Of a DNA stretch of 64,000 nucleotides, positions 1-14,185 are shown piece after piece (within the stretch, counting starts at the first letter, position 1; each line of letters opens with the position of its first letter). Source of the stretch: Protonemura montana (Eukaryota; Arthropoda; Insecta; Plecoptera; Nemouridae); NCBI GenBank assembly GCA_947568835.1, contig OX387605.1:25334784-25398783 (forward strand), written 5' to 3'. The notes beneath the pieces are model-generated. The model was not told the origin of the DNA, did no database searches, and saw only the letters and a program-made list of their open reading frames with translations. The translations under genes and the position numbers were made by a program.

Positions 1-55
1 AACAAATTGCAGACCAGGAGCGGACCTTGATGCATCCTTTTCCATGCCACGTTCG

Positions 56-112
56 CCTTGTCCCTGGCCCTTGTCCCTGTCCCTGGCCCTTGTCCCTGGC
101 CCCTGTCCCTGG
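56..112. repeat. Short minisatellite, CCTTGTCCCTGGC units
   Basis: Four to five imperfect 12-13 bp units with a pyrimidine-rich strand. Confidence 0.75.
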
Positions 113-3100
113 GTATATCGCAACGCAAAACTTGGCTGGCGATTATGCAGTCACCAGGCGACCGCCACTCGTACCACCTGTCTTAGTTCGAGCCCCGGCT
201 GCTGTCGACGACCCTGCCCTTGGCGATTCGGACACGCGCAGGGTGCATTGACTTACGGGCACCGCCTTCCCGGTGGCGTTCCCGCGCGAATCCACGGTCA
301 CCGAACCCCGAGGTTCCCGCCAAAGTAATCGCGGGCATTTTTTAATGCGGGACATTTCGGTGCTTTCTTTAAGAAGAAAACGTGCGACTTAAAAAGTCAA
401 CTTTCCCAACCCTCATCCAAGGTCATTTAGTAAGGAGGGGTTGGGAAGTCCTTAGAAAGAGCAAGCACGATCATTTCAATTCCCACTGTCGGCGATCACC
501 GTCTGTTGCTCGTCTGTTGTCTTTGTGTGAGACAGCCACACCCTGAGCGTGAAATCAGAAGTCTAAATTACCTCGATCCCCGGATAACTCGCCAGTCAGC
601 ACCCTAGACATGATTAGCCGAGTGGTAGGTAGGCCTAGCGATTCGACCGGGCCGCTTGGGCGTTTGCCAGACTACCCTTCAAAACATACGGGCGCGAGTC
701 GGCGAAGCGTAACAGCTCGTGCCCGTACCCCAACCCCTGATCGCGCCGTAAACGTCTTTACCTCCTTTCGGCGAAAACAATCTTGCGATCAACCTGTCGC
801 GAGGGGTAGGGGGGGAGGGCGCCGCGAAGCGCAGTTCCTTCACTGCTTCCGGCGGAAGGGCGCGCTGCCGGGATGTAAACACATTGCTCTGCCCCCCACA
901 TAGGCTCCGCTAGAGAGTCTTGGAGGGCGGGAGTGGGCGACTTGTTGTGAGGCCGCCATGCTTATCTCGCCTGTATGCAAAATGTTAATTCGCATATCTT
1001 TTTAAATGACGGACCTGTGAGCTGTCTTGTGACATTAACCAGATACCGGAGATACGCTGCAGTGGGAGGGTGATTCTTTTAGTGTCAATGGGATAACGCA
1101 AGAGATCAGGAAAAGCCAGAGTCAGATCAGCTTACTTAGTTTGCAAATTACTTCATGTGCATGTAACGAATTCGATGAAACCTTTCCGAACTTCACTACC
1201 TTTCCGAACTTCACTCTGATGCTACATCCGAATAATTTTGCTGACCAGTTCTATATGCTTCATCACGACCTGACGAGTGTCCGACCCCACGTCATGATGT
1301 CGGCGTGCTGGACAGACCCTCGCGGGACCAGCCTGCCACTGTCGGGCGCCCATGCACCCTCTTCAAGAGTAGCGTAGTGGCGAGCGCTCTGTGAGCGGAG
1401 AGAGCAGGCGAGAGCGCCACGAAACAAAGACAAAGATATCAACAAAACGCGAGCGCCCAGCCGTGCCCTTGTCCGGTCTGCCACTCTTAGCGTGCACCTT
1501 GGCGGGCTTTCTTACTCAGCGTTTTATCGATGGCTTTACGCCGGGATGCTAAAATTGTTCGCACAATATTCACTCAAATTTTGCGAAATAGCCCTTTTTT
1601 GGAGCCAAATTTGCAACGAAGATTACCGCCAAGTATGGGAGATGAGTTCTGTTAGATCTGTTGGTGTCGATTTCTGTTTTGATCTTATTTTGAAGAGTGG
1701 AGACATGAAAGGAAAGTGATATTCGTTATTTTTCCCGATGTCTTTCCCTTGCCTCTACATAACTTAGCTAACAGTTTAACTGCTGATTGCCAATTACCTG
1801 TACAGAGTAAATAGCAAAGAGCGACTCAATACGCTAAGCAAGGACCCTTCGAGCCCTTTATCGCGGCCTATGTGTCCATGTTCCTAATAACTCTGATTAC
1901 CAAGGACCTGAATGCGGGAACCCAGCCCTACAACGTCCCTCTCTGTAACCAGCGTGGAGCGCTAGGGAGCTGCCTGCGCTACCAAAAGAAGTCTCTAATT
2001 TGGACCCATTGATCGCGCGGCGGCGACTTTTTGTCCCCTCGACGCCCCACCCCTGGGGACGGACCCCCGTCGCGACGCGTCCGATGCATTCATGCAGCCG
2101 CGTTGCACTGTTATCCGCTGCATCGCGGTGCAGTAAAGGGTTGAAATCACAACGTTGAGTGCGTTATAGGCGTGCTAGGGAATGGGAAGTCGAAATTTGG
2201 CGATTTGCATTTCGAGGTTTGGTCATTTTTATTTTTTGTTTGGTCATTGCAAACAAAGGGTCAGACTTGCAAAACTTTCCCATGGTTTTCGCAGAAACTT
2301 CTTTAGGGAAATTCCTTTTCTTCTGGCACCAATGTGATGACCGTGGGACTTACTGACCGTAATCCTTTCGACCGGCCATCGGATCTTTATTTGTCTTTAG
2401 TTAAACACAGTTGTGTAAATTTTAAAGTAATGCAGTGCATGCTAAAAATTCCCGGGAAGGAATATGATGAAATCCCGTCGTCGCCGAAATGGTTTATAAC
2501 ATCCAGGACAAAGGTTTTGGGGACAGCAACGACGTCACCGATAGGCGATGACCCAAATTTTCTGAAACTGCATTTGCTAACCCGCGAGTTTTTCTGCACT
2601 AGCACAAAGGTCACCAATCTGCGATAACCGCGCCCGTGGTGTATTTAAACGTTTCTTTTTTCGCCATGAATGAATGGCGCCCTTTAATAATATCAACGTT
2701 GATAGCGTCGTCATCGCACGCTCGACTGACTCCGGCCGGCGAACCGTTGGTCGGTCGCGGGGTCGAACCAACTGACGCACTATACATGTGCGGGCAATTA
2801 AAACCTGTCACCGAAGTCGCTCGGTCACCCCCGCCCCTTTCAAGTCAGGGTGTTTCGATCATGCTACGAGTGGGCTTCGAACTATCCCCACAAATATCCC
2901 CCAAAACGTGCGGAATTTCCATGTCAGATTGTCGATTGCAACAACGCAGCCGCAAAGAACGCTTCAAAAAGTTATATTCAACTCAATACCACTATCTCAT
3001 TGATATTTTATTGGCACCCAAAGTATTATTTCCTCACAAACCCACAACAACAGCGCTAGTCATTGATCTGTAAGCAAGTATATCTGCACCGGGAGGGAGG

Positions 3101-3696
3101 TAGGCCAAGTGTGTACACACGTGTCGACGCAGCAGATGGCGCCGTCGCTCGTTACTAGGAGCTGAATTACCATGCACAAGTACACGCACACATGTCGCTC
3201 GTTCTGTGCGTGTAGTGTGTCATGCTGCCGTAGTGCGTTGGACTGGGGCATGGGCGCCGATTGATAGGGGACGCCTGTTTGGGCACTCACCCCTGCTGTC
3301 CGCTAAGGGTTATCGCCGTTAGCTGCGTCGGGTCGGCGTTGAATAGCGACGCTGGATGCAAAATGAGCTAGAATATGTGGGGAAGATCAATCAGGGTATG
3401 CCTGGGTTAATAACATTTTATTGTTACCAAGCTGCGTGAGATGGATATTTGATCAGACAGTGAACTACGCATATTACTAAGCAAAAACGACCTGAAGGAA
3501 TTCCTCTGTAAGCTTTGCCCATACTCCCTTGAAGAATACCGCACCCATAAGGTCGTTTGACACTAAAAATGTTATTGAATTACTGTCATCCTGTAAAATG
3601 TTATTCAAATCTTGTTATATAATTATAACTGACTTATTCCATAACAATATTTATGTATATATTTTTGTATGTATATTTTGTTCCCGAAAAAAAACC

Positions 3697-3725
<29 letters not shown>
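3697..3725. repeat. (ATT)n microsatellite
   Basis: About nine to ten uninterrupted ATT units. Confidence 0.9.
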
Positions 3726-3727
<2 letters not shown>

Positions 3728-4066
3728 TCTGGAGTCATTTCACTGGCTCTTCGCCGAGGCTTTTGGGCAAATACTGTTGAGCGACTCGCTCGATGACATC
3801 TTCCTCTGTATCTTGGCAATCACCGTGTATTGCTGCTACCTGTCCATTATTCGTCGAGTAAAAATACAGTCTTTGTCTCCAGCTTCCTTGCACTTACCGT
3901 TTCTCTTTTCTCATCTTTATTCGGCGTGTACCGACGTCACTCAAACCGTGGCCGTGCATTTACCCGTTGCAGATAATTGAAAATCCATTGCCACAAAAGA
4001 GTCGGCATTTTCACTTGTGATTGTAGTTTTGAATTGACACGATGTGTTTTTTTGTTTTGTTTCCAG

Positions 4067-4118
4067 GCTTGCGCCATACTGCCATGGATTACTCGACTTG
4101 TGATAAGGAGAATGATGG
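4067..4118 (+). CDS. Possible small 5' exon (alternative first coding exon?)
   Basis: A strong acceptor (T-rich tract ending in TTTCCAG at 4060-4066) is followed by 17 bases, then ATG at 4084 and eleven codons, MDYSTCDKEND. A good donor (GG then GTGAGT) follows at 4119. The two leftover bases GG join in phase to cdc25 exon 2 at 30032 to give Gly then LLKSAIKF. That would be a distal first exon with a 26 kb intron. The phase match has a one-in-three chance of being accidental, and the MLWE exon at 27781 is the better start. The exon could instead belong to an unrecognised gene or be a chance sequence. Confidence 0.25.
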
Positions 4119-6598
4119 GTGAGTCCTGCTAGATAACAAAAATGTGGCCCATCTAATCTCCAAAAGTAGGATTAACACACATTTTTTATTTACCCCTGAC
4201 ACAAATCCGTTGGCTGAGACATCAACTCCTCGCGTTGCGTATGTTTGATCTTGACGGTTGCGAATTATTGACGTGAGAATTTCTTTGTCGCCAATTTCAC
4301 GTCGCCGCTGCTGCATTTTCCCGGTTTCTGTCGGAAATCCAAGCGCCGAGCGCCGAGAAGGGGAGCTCGTCTCATGCACACCTCGTCGGCTCCTTTCTGT
4401 CCGTCTCGGCCGTGACCACAAAGATAAAAGCTCCAGTTTCAAGTTCGCTTGTATGGCTGCACAAAAAGCATGGGAAGCGAGGAATTTTACCAAATTCTTG
4501 TCGAAAACCAGCCCCTGATTAAACTGCTTTCACTCGGCAACGAATTGCATTGAAACCAATTCCAAAGAGGGTGCTCCCTTGACATTTATCACCACTTTTT
4601 AAGCTCGCTTCTGAGATCGGTAAGGTTCACAATTGGCCGGACTCGAGTTAACATTATTGGTCAATTGGTCAGTCTATTCTTGGGCCAACTCTAATTGACG
4701 ACCAACTTGCTATTTATGACGCCACCATGTCAGAATGAATTGCGCCCACTAGGGGATAGATACATTCTGAAGAAGTCTTATCTCAACGTTTCGGGCACTT
4801 GTATCGGAATGCTAGGCGACAGCTATTGACCAGCGGCCACCCCAGCGCAATTGTAAAACATCCACGCAGGGACATATTGTCCACGTCTCGTTCACTAGAA
4901 GGATGCATAACGGTTGGCCATGGACTTTGTGCTTCCGATGCTTTCCATGAGCCGCGTACCCTCCTTGTTTTTATCGGGTTTCCTGTCCGTGTTATCTTCA
5001 AGCTGGTAGCAATCGTCGTCTGCAGAGATCGATCGCCGATCAGAACTCCGAGGCAGACGTTCATGGCCAAATGAGCACCAATGTGTAACGATCTGTGTGC
5101 GTAGAAACGCAAAACTTTCAATTTCAGTTGGACAGAGAGCTTTCGAACTCCGGAGAGTGGTCAACTGTGCACGGCGAACTGTTTTATATATGCATAAGGA
5201 AATAACTTATGATTTGGCTGAATGGCGGACATGTTTCACAAAATAATTGGGTGGGTGCTTGTTGGTGATTCGCTCATCTTCTCCAAGCCGTCAACAGTTC
5301 AGAAAATGTTTGTGTTGGCTTATCACAATCAAAGATTCAACAAGAAACATCCTTGATTTCGTTAAGTTTCGGCGCGTCAATGCAGGGTAAAATACTTGTC
5401 CCATCAATAATGCAGAAGACGAGGTCTCTGATGATCCAAAGCCTGAAACGTTACTCAATGTATTGGCGTGTTCGAAATCACTGTCATGCAAACATGGCGT
5501 ACACCCGCTTAGTCGCTCACTCCTAAGCATACCGCGACGCTCCATCCAGCCGCGATCAAGGCTCATATTTCTTGTTTTGCGAGGAATGCAATTGGTCGTG
5601 TGTCGGATCGAAGCAGTCTTGGCGTCGTCGACGTCCGCGGCGAGGAAGTAACATGGGAGACGCCGATAACGACGGAAACGGGGCTAGTTTTTTGTCCCCA
5701 CACTCGCGTGCAATGTCAGTCAGCGAGCCTGTTTGTCTGATCTGGTTACCGGCTCCTTATCAGGAGTTTAAAAGTCGTTGCAGTCGACCAGGTTCTCGTG
5801 GTCGCTCCAAGTCACTCTCGTCTCTCGGGCGGTCTCTTTGGCTTGAAAGCGAAATGATCTGTGCATGTGGTAATCGATGTCGAGCTAGTGCGACCAGCTC
5901 TGTCGATTACCTCTCCCTTCGATATCAATTTCATATTATTTCTAGGGGAAATCAAGGGATTGAAGCTTATAGAATCAACCCCCCGAATGCTTAATTACAA
6001 TCCCAACAGCCTCTGCTAAGTAGATTAAGTTTGGTCTCAGTCCGCTCTCTTCAACGCACGGGTTCGTGCCTCGTTACCGGTACTTTTTATACAATTACTC
6101 CCCGTTATAAACACTATCTGAAGCCAGTCATACAAATATTCAGATGCAAAACTGTATGTATACAAACATCGTGTTGCCGTGCCGTGATCTTCTGATCCAA
6201 CCCTCTCGCATCTCAACTTCCCAGCTATGTTTTATGATCATCTTCGTTGGTCTCTCACTGTATTCTCTTTATTAATGACAAGTCTCGCGCTCGTATACCT
6301 GCGTTTATCACCACCACGGCCTTCTCCATTTTGAAGCGCCATTAAGCCCGACAGAGGCAATGACGGTCGACTCTCCATCAACATCCCCCCGGCCCATACG
6401 AGCGCTGCAGGGTCCCGCGACCGTTTGTTTCACGCTACCCCTCGAATTACAACCCCCGCCCTTCGCCCCATGCGTCTTGAAGTGGTTCTTCGGGGATCCC
6501 ATCGCTCTCTCCACGCTGAGGAATTCTGGGCGCGGCTCTCTTCCTCGCGGGTCCACGGTCTCGAGATCTTCCTTTGTTGCCCTAAATGTGGCCTAGCA

Positions 6599-6621
6599 CC
6601 CCCCCCCCCCCCTCCCCCCCC
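6599..6621. repeat. Poly-C run
   Basis: Twenty-two C with one T. Run length is prone to sequencing error. Confidence 0.9.
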
Positions 6622-9600
6622 TATCTTATCTCGTTGGCTCGCGGTGTACACAAGATTCAAGAACTCGATGCCGGGTTATCCTGATGGTAAACTCGGCGGA
6701 GCGGTCAATTGCCGCTATGGAACCAATATTTTACAGCGGACTGAACAATTCAATACTCTCATACGGTTCCCACACTAGCGGAGGGCAACAGAAATCTCTC
6801 CTATTTATTGAAGAAAGAGCAGCATTTCCTCGTCAGTGAAAATACCAAGCTTTGTGCGATGAAAACGAACTCTGTCATGCCCGTGATTCCCGTCGTTGGC
6901 GCTAACTTATCCTCTTTGTGTTCTTTTCGCGCCTTCTATCGTGTTCTGTCAGGATTCATCTCCATTGACCGTTCTTAGGGCCATCGGGACCCCCGGCCGT
7001 TGCATGAGACGACCCGCCGTCCGGGGGTTGGAGAGAGCGAGCATGCTGCATGAGACAACGAGAGCAAGAGAGACAGAGACTCTCTGTTTTGCCCTTGGTG
7101 TGGAGAGAGATTTCCCGCGCATTGCGCGACGGTCAACTCGGATTTAGAGGGAAATTCGGCGACTTTAAGTCAAAAATCAAACACTGTGCGAACATATTCA
7201 CAAGCATACGATGCCTTTACAGAGAAACACTAACTTTTCCTGTCCCTAATCTGCTTTTGATTGGAAATGGAAGATTATATTTCAATGTGCACATCTTGAC
7301 CATTAAACTTAGCATCACCAATTATTCGGCAAGCGAATGTCCTCAAGTAGATCCATCCTACATGTGGCACGCAACTCGGGAAGGTTCCTCCAGGAATCAG
7401 GGAATCTCCCTGCTCAGGAGACACCCGCTCGGCCGTCGTCTACCTGCGCGCACCTTTGTCCGCCCAGCAGCCGGGAGAATAGCCCGTGTCGAGCGGCGGT
7501 CCCGAGTGGCACCCTCTGCGCGTTGCCACAATGGCACCTTCGGGCGCACCGGCTGCGTGCTCGGCGACCTAGGGTCCGCCCTCCCGGCATTCCGTGCCAG
7601 TGACCACCTCCACCTTGGCCGATCTCCTTATCCTCTCGCGTGGGACTCGTAGAGCGCGCTGGTGTGTCAAGGAGTGGGCGATCAGGGGTCTGCCATGATC
7701 TGACCAAAGATGCCGCCAAAGCTCATTTATCGGTGATACCGCTAGCTAGTAGTGAGATTTCATAGACATTCCCACGAGATTCATGCGGCGCTTTGAAGAA
7801 ATCTAAAATGAATTTACAACTTTTTTCTTTTTGGTATCGCGCAGATCTCTTCCGTTTATTCTTCTAAACGTTAAGCTCTACGAAGAGAAGAATATGATCT
7901 TAAATAACGAATCGAAAATCCCAGTGCTACACGCACCCGTCTTAGAATTGGTCTTGCAAGTCCCGTGCAACCAGAGGCCACTTGGCCACTCTCCACCCAC
8001 CGTTGCCCTCGACAACAACATGCCCCCCTCCCCCCCTACCCTCCCGCCCCGAGATACCTGCTGCCTCCTCTGTGTTGTTGTGATTTCTTTACCTGCCTCA
8101 CCGCCCGATTCTCACATATTTCACCCTGAGCGAATCAAGTGTGTGCAGCCCGCACAAAACAGCTGACGGCGCCGGGGCCGGGGCCGTTCACAGGTGTGCA
8201 TTGTGCTCTCCCGACCGTTTCAATGGGACACTGCCTTGCCGCACCCACGCCCGCCCGGGCTCCTATGTTCCTCGAGGCAAGTGTTTTCAAGAAATACTTG
8301 GAAATTGGGCGATATTTTTTTTCTGTCTTTTGGGTGAAATTCGTTATCTGTCACATTGGATGAATGCGTCGTCGTGGATTGATGTAAACAGATTGTGTTT
8401 GGCCGAGAGGAGACCGTTGCGCGCGCTTTTGTCATGAGTGTAAAATGTTCGACAATTCGTCTTCTGCATACAGCATCCAGTCGGTGGGCGCCAAGACGTG
8501 GTTGCTACTTTGCGTCGAACCCGCCGGTTATTCCCAGGAGTCGCTGACTGCGTCCCTTGCAGAGTCGCGTCGGGTTAAACTAGTTTGCGCGGGAACGAAT
8601 CTCATCCCGCCTTACAAACGGGAACTAATAATCCCCCGGGACATAAGGGTTGTTAACTTAATCGTTTCCATGCTCGGCCTCTGTCCGTTGATTTGTGTTT
8701 ATAATCATACGTTTATCCGCTTCTCATTAGCTTCAATTCAGGTCCGTCAACTTTGCGAGTCAATCTAAACGGTCAAATGAAGGAATCGGCCAACCGAGCC
8801 GTGGCACCCTGTTTCTCCTTGATGTACCCGTCGTACCCATGGCACATTTAGCGTCTAGAGTCTAAAGGCTTTGTCCTCCGTCTTCCACTGCGGCAACCTT
8901 TAGCGCGCTCCTTGCTTCTTGTACTTCTTATTTCATTCCTCGGCGCTAGGTCCGTGACGGAGGCTGTGTGCCAGCCACAAAGTCGTGACTTAACCGATGA
9001 CGGCGCCATTAACCTGTGCGCTCTTTCTTGCCTTGGTGTAGCGCAACTCCTATCTGAGACCAGCGATTGCAGGGCGAGTGGTACCATTGGAAATGGAAAA
9101 ATCAACCCCGCCGTTCCATGGCACTAGGCCCTAAAGCTCGTTTTATCGACATGGATTCGCACCTGAACTCACCGGGATTGTCCCGGTCCTGCAACTGTCT
9201 TGCCTGCAACATGGCGTCCCGGACGACTAGAGCACTCCACCGCCTCGCCATGGACGCGAAGCGCTCACGAAACGCCCTCCCTGGTGCCCCTCGTCGATCC
9301 GTGCAGATAATCGCCAGCCTCCCGGCCACGTGTTTGCATAAATCACTGCCCTTGTACCATGCCTTTGTATCGCCTCGCCTGGCACCGACCGAATCTCGTG
9401 GCTGCGACGAGTTTTTCTGTCTCTCGACTCGTAACGAACGATGTGTGGCGATCGATTTGCATCGGGCACTAACTTATCGTCCGCTATGTTCGACCATCAT
9501 CCGGGACGTTGTCTGGCGTGGAGCGTCTCCTTAGGTCGGGCGTCCGCGTAGCCATAACACCATTCATCTTCCTACCGCGTTCAAATACCATATAAATTGC

Positions 9601-10309
9601 AGGTAAACCATTTGAAGTCTTCATTAGGTTGTGCAATGTACAAACCTGGAACGCCGTGGGCTGAAGGTCTCGATGACCATCGTAAAGGAATTGGGCCTTC
9701 AGTCTATTACCTCGTCTGCGCTCAAATTCTACGCTGTTCTCACTATTGGAAGTCCAATGGCCAATATCCAGGCTACTAATGTTAAAAGAAACGGCCAACT
9801 TGCCTTTCTTAGACCCGCATTCTAAACGTGGTCCAGGAAGCGCTGAGATCGCGTTACGCCTTTGTGCGACGACGCACTGCGCAAGTCCGGGCAGCGCCGG
9901 ATGCGCGTCCTCGCCACAGCTTTGTGCTCGTGGATCCTGCAGGTTCAGGTGAATGACACCCGTCCGTCGTCCCTTGTCCCCGACTTCCGGCCGCCCCGAT
10001 CTGCGTGCAGACTTGCGACGTAAACTCGAGGGCGTCGTGCCAACTTGCCAAGACGGCCGGTGTGTGGTCATTCATTCACCCGGGATCCAGGAAGGCGTTA
10101 AATTAGCGGCCCGTCAATGAATGGGACTGCTTGTCGTTGAAATGGTCATTCATTTGCATGCTAATTCATCAAACACCGCGCTCTGGAGATGGTGATCTTT
10201 CTTGCACCGGCTCTAGAGAAATAAAGTTTAAATACGAGAGAAAGGAACTTAAAATGGAAATGAAACAGCTGAAACTGTTGATTTTGTCCCGCCAGATGAG
10301 CGGTCATAT

Positions 10310-10329
10310 GGGGGGGGGGGGGGGGGGGG
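10310..10329. repeat. Poly-G run
   Basis: Twenty G in a row. Possible quadruplex-forming or assembly-sensitive site. Confidence 0.9.
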
Positions 10330-13300
10330 ACTCATCATCGCATCGCCGCGCTCCAGTGAGCCTTTGGCGCTAAGACCCATGCAAATGGCCGGGCATAGTG
10401 GCGGAAAACACAACAATTGTCTTGCAGATCGTGCACCCTTGCCGGAGCCAGTCGTGGAGGAATCCGTGGAAGTTTCCTCGGACAGAGACGCGACTTTAAC
10501 GGCTGAAGGAAACGCGATCTGCGTGCTTAGATCGGGTGAAAACGGTTGCTAGTTAGCTGCTTCGACCACGCCAAGATGCCAGCTCCTAGGCCGCTTGGAT
10601 TACACCCCACTTACAAGCACGCACTCGCCGTGCTCAGGGATGGGTTTGATTCAAGGCGCCGATACCGCCGCCGCCGCCGCTGCAGAGACGCGCCAATGTT
10701 CATGGAAATTGTTAATCAAATTTATTCGGATTCGTGTCAATGTTTAGTGGCTTCTTGGCAAGACTCTTGCCACGGTCGCTCCTTCTTTGTGTCGATAGTT
10801 TAGCTTACTGTGTTTCACTGCTTCTACCAATAACAACCTGGCTGAAACGTTAGCAAGTTCGTTCAATTTATAAACCGGCTTGCGCTGTAGTTTGCTCTCA
10901 AACTATCTCGAAGCCCGTCGTAGATGTTTTCTTTTTAATCGGCCGTCGAACCATCGTTTTGTGACGATTACACCCCACTTTTGTTTAGCGTTGTTACGGC
11001 TCATTCGCCCCTGGCTTATCAACCTCTCGACAGCATGGATTTGTGAAGGAATAGGATCACTCCTTCTCAAAAGATGGCAAGCCGGTGGTCTGCTTGGTGC
11101 TCTTCGTCAGGAGTAGGTAACGATTCGTCGCCGGGTTTTCCTTTCTATCTCCTAGGCTAGGTTAGGTTCATCATCATCCACTCATGCCCCGACGCCATTA
11201 GACCAGTGCCACATGGCCCGTTGTCAAAACAGCGCGTCGTTAAGCCCCATTAATCAATCAACCAAACGTCAAAACGGCCACCGCCTTGTTTGTCAAACCC
11301 GCGCGAAGCGAACGACGACCACAGCCCCCTTGCACTCATCGCTCGTACACACCGTGTACCTCGCAAGAGCGCGCGAATTCCCGTGCGATGCTCGCGCCCC
11401 GAGCGATGGCCGTGACTCCTTTGCGGTCGGTCAACGGCGTCCACTTCGGGGAATCGCCCTTCCGACATGTGCAGAACACTGACGATTGCCCGCCAAATCG
11501 TCCGTCCGGGGCGAACGACCCCGGCATCCTCCTATCTGCAGGGGGAGCGCGTTCATGCCAAGTGCTCAGAGAGACGTTTCGCGTGCATTGCTAATGCGTT
11601 AAGCACTGGCATGTGTAAACCTAGCCTGGCTGGCTGTATGGCCATCTCTAGTTTCGAGCCTGTGGGGGCGTTTGCAGATAGTGCGAGATCCATTTTGATG
11701 ATCTTCGGTCGCTCTAACCTCTCTGCCAAATGCACATAATGCTCACACACCACTTTGACTATTAGATCCACTAGTTAAAATGGCCGACCACACAGCTGCC
11801 TACCAACAGAAACGGTCTTAACAGCAATGGTAATTATGGGAATTGTGCGAATGGAATGGGTCTTGCTGTTGCTGGTCGCTTTATGTGTTAGAAATTAAAA
11901 CCTGCTTCGTGTTCGCGGTTTTCAGTTCCCTATGCCAACGTGAACGACCGCTTGATCGGTAGTGATGTTCCCGACCCGTATGCACCGTGCCGGTTAGTTA
12001 GTTCTATGACCGGGAGTTTGCGAACCATTGTGCGCCTTCAATTAGGGACAACAATTAATAGACGTTGCAAAAAAAAACCGCTATGGACGCTTAATTTCAG
12101 TTGAATTTGATGTTGCAAAAAGCAAGTACTTGAGTTTGCCCGGCACCCCTTCTCGGCCTGTGTGTAGCGCAACAATGCACCCCCACGTCTGCCAACCGTC
12201 GCGCAGCGCTCTGATTGCACGCATTGTGTTCGCTTTGCTATGGCAACAGACGAACCGACTCTCAATCGCGCCCAATCAACTCGTGGCCACGCATTTTGCT
12301 CATGGTGTTGCTGGACTGAACAATTGTTCTTTACTGTCATGTCATGCATCTTCAATTCAATTCATTTCAAGGCGTACATATTCTGCAGCTTCATTTGCTA
12401 TGCGCGGTGCATCCATACACTTGGGTCGAGACTGTTCACAACACATGTACAAGAAAGACCACAACGCTCGTGGCATCCGATCTTATTTATAACTTCTGGC
12501 GCCAAAGTAGAACGAATACTAAAAGCAAATAAACGCCCCAAGCATTAGTGCATGAGTGGCGGTGTCATTTTGTCAATTTCTAGTTAAAAAAATCAAACGT
12601 ATATCCAAAACCAAGCGTGCTTTGTCGTGATCTTGGCAACAGCACTGGCTTGAATCTGGCAACAGGTTGTCAGATCTCCAAACGCGCTGGCGGCGGCGCA
12701 TGAATGGCTGGACCAAAACGCGTGTGGGTCGCCCGTCAAGGCCTGGGACGCCCCCACCGAGCGGCCCACGCCGGTGAGATGCATCTGTGCGGGCGTCTGG
12801 CGTTTGTTTTTGCTCCTATGTGTGTTGTTTGTGTGCAAAACTGTTGATTGCCGAGAAGAAGGATGGCTGGAATATATCACGCCGTACGCTTTATGCACAA
12901 ATTATTTCAATATTAATGTTTCACGGACTCGAATTCTGCCAGTATAGTAACCTGTGAACGCTTTTGGACTACTGTTTTGATGATATACTGTTGATCTGTT
13001 AAGAAGCCTCTCTAGGCATAGTATTGTGTTGGAAGTAAACAAATGATCTTGAACTAAACTCGAGCGAGAACTTCAAATCAAAGCTCCGGCTTACCGCGCC
13101 AGATGGTTTTGGCGGCGTCCCCGAATGTTGACCGACAACCAAACATCGGCAGTTCTTGGCGTTGTTTCGCCACCCCGCGAAAAATCTCACATCTCAAGCG
13201 GCGCCCGTGGGTCCCGTCTTTGGGTCGGACCGCACGCACTCGGCAGCTGTCGCTAACGCATGGTGCGTGAGTGCATGAGTGATTGCACGGGGCTTGACGA

Positions 13301-14185
13301 AGGTCGATCGCGGTGGATGGCAAATCTCAGTCGGCCAAGAAACATCAGCTCCATTCTTTGCTGCTGGTTTGCGGTTTCGGTCTATGATGAGCTCGTTTCT
13401 CGAGGCTGCGGAGAAAATTTGGCCACGAGTAGATTCAACTTTTCGGTGGCATCCTGTTGCCAGAAGATACCCGGACAGAAGTTACCTGTTATTGCCTGTC
13501 GAAGGATTGCTAATCGTAGGGCACCGAGAATCAGGATCAGATCAGGATTACCTTGGCGAGCGTGGTTCGTTTCGTTGCCTTTCGAATTGCGTTGGCGATG
13601 CACGTGGTTGTTTATCGCAGGTGAATTTTCTTTCCATTTGAAACTGTCTTCACATATCTCGGCTCGAGATCTGAAACCGTGCAAGGAAATAGTGGATTGA
13701 AATTGGAACTTGATCCTAATGCCTATTTCGCTTGTAAACCTAACGTCAAGATGTTTGTGTATTTCTTTGAAGATTTATTTCAATTACCTTAAGATCATTA
13801 ATGAGCATGATTCGCAAGAGGCTGAATTCTATGGTCAAAGCATCAAACTAAATTACCAAGCCGAGGACAGCGAGCTTTTTATTCTTTGCTAAATTTAGGC
13901 GTTACTATTTCCTATCCGTTCTTCTAATCGTTGATTCTGCTTTCCTCATTTCTTTCCGCTTTCTGGCGAACTCTCGTGCAAAGCTGATCGCCGCATTCCA
14001 ATCAGCAACAATCTAGCAACACGCAGCAGCCGGTCCAGAATCTCGAGCTAAACATCTGCCAGTCGGTCGCTCGCATCTTTGTTTTACTGCCGCCGACAGG
14101 ACTCACTTGGCCGGAGGCTGCTAATTTTCCGTTGAGATTCAAACCTTCCGTCTCTCTCACTGCTTGACTCCCACCGCGGCCGCTG

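Larger units (their letters stand above)
1..4066. other. No gene recognised; minisatellite and microsatellite
   Basis: Several short open frames occur in all frames, with no family signature and no linked splice sites. Visible structure: a CCTTGTCCCTGGC-type minisatellite at 56-112; a duplicated 18-bp unit (CCTTTCCGAACTTCACTM) near 1181-1217; a CpG-rich patch at 2000-2140; and an (ATT)n microsatellite at 3697-3725. Confidence 0.6.
4119..14000. other. No gene recognised; CpG-rich non-coding DNA
   Basis: Open frames up to about 200 codons appear here (for example 7050-7652 + and 9484-10071 -). They overlap in several frames and resemble no protein family. They are expected where stop codons are rare. 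Homopolymers stand at 6599-6621 (C) and 10310-10329 (G). CpG-rich patches lie near 6300-6600, 7380-7680, 9140-9540, 9840-10070 and 11200-11540. Nothing else is supported. Confidence 0.55.

Noticed and set aside
2085-2140. CTGCATCGCGGTGCAG palindrome as a regulatory site
   Set aside because: A single short palindrome in CpG-rich DNA with no repeat or gene nearby.
7050-7652. 200-codon frame on the plus strand
   Set aside because: No family resemblance, and overlapping frames on both strands are equally long.
9484-10071. 195-codon frame on the minus strand
   Set aside because: Arg/Ser/Pro-rich random-looking translation with no motif.
11150-11175. TTAGG-like telomeric repeat (CTAGGTTAGGTTC)
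   Set aside because: Only two units, so chance.
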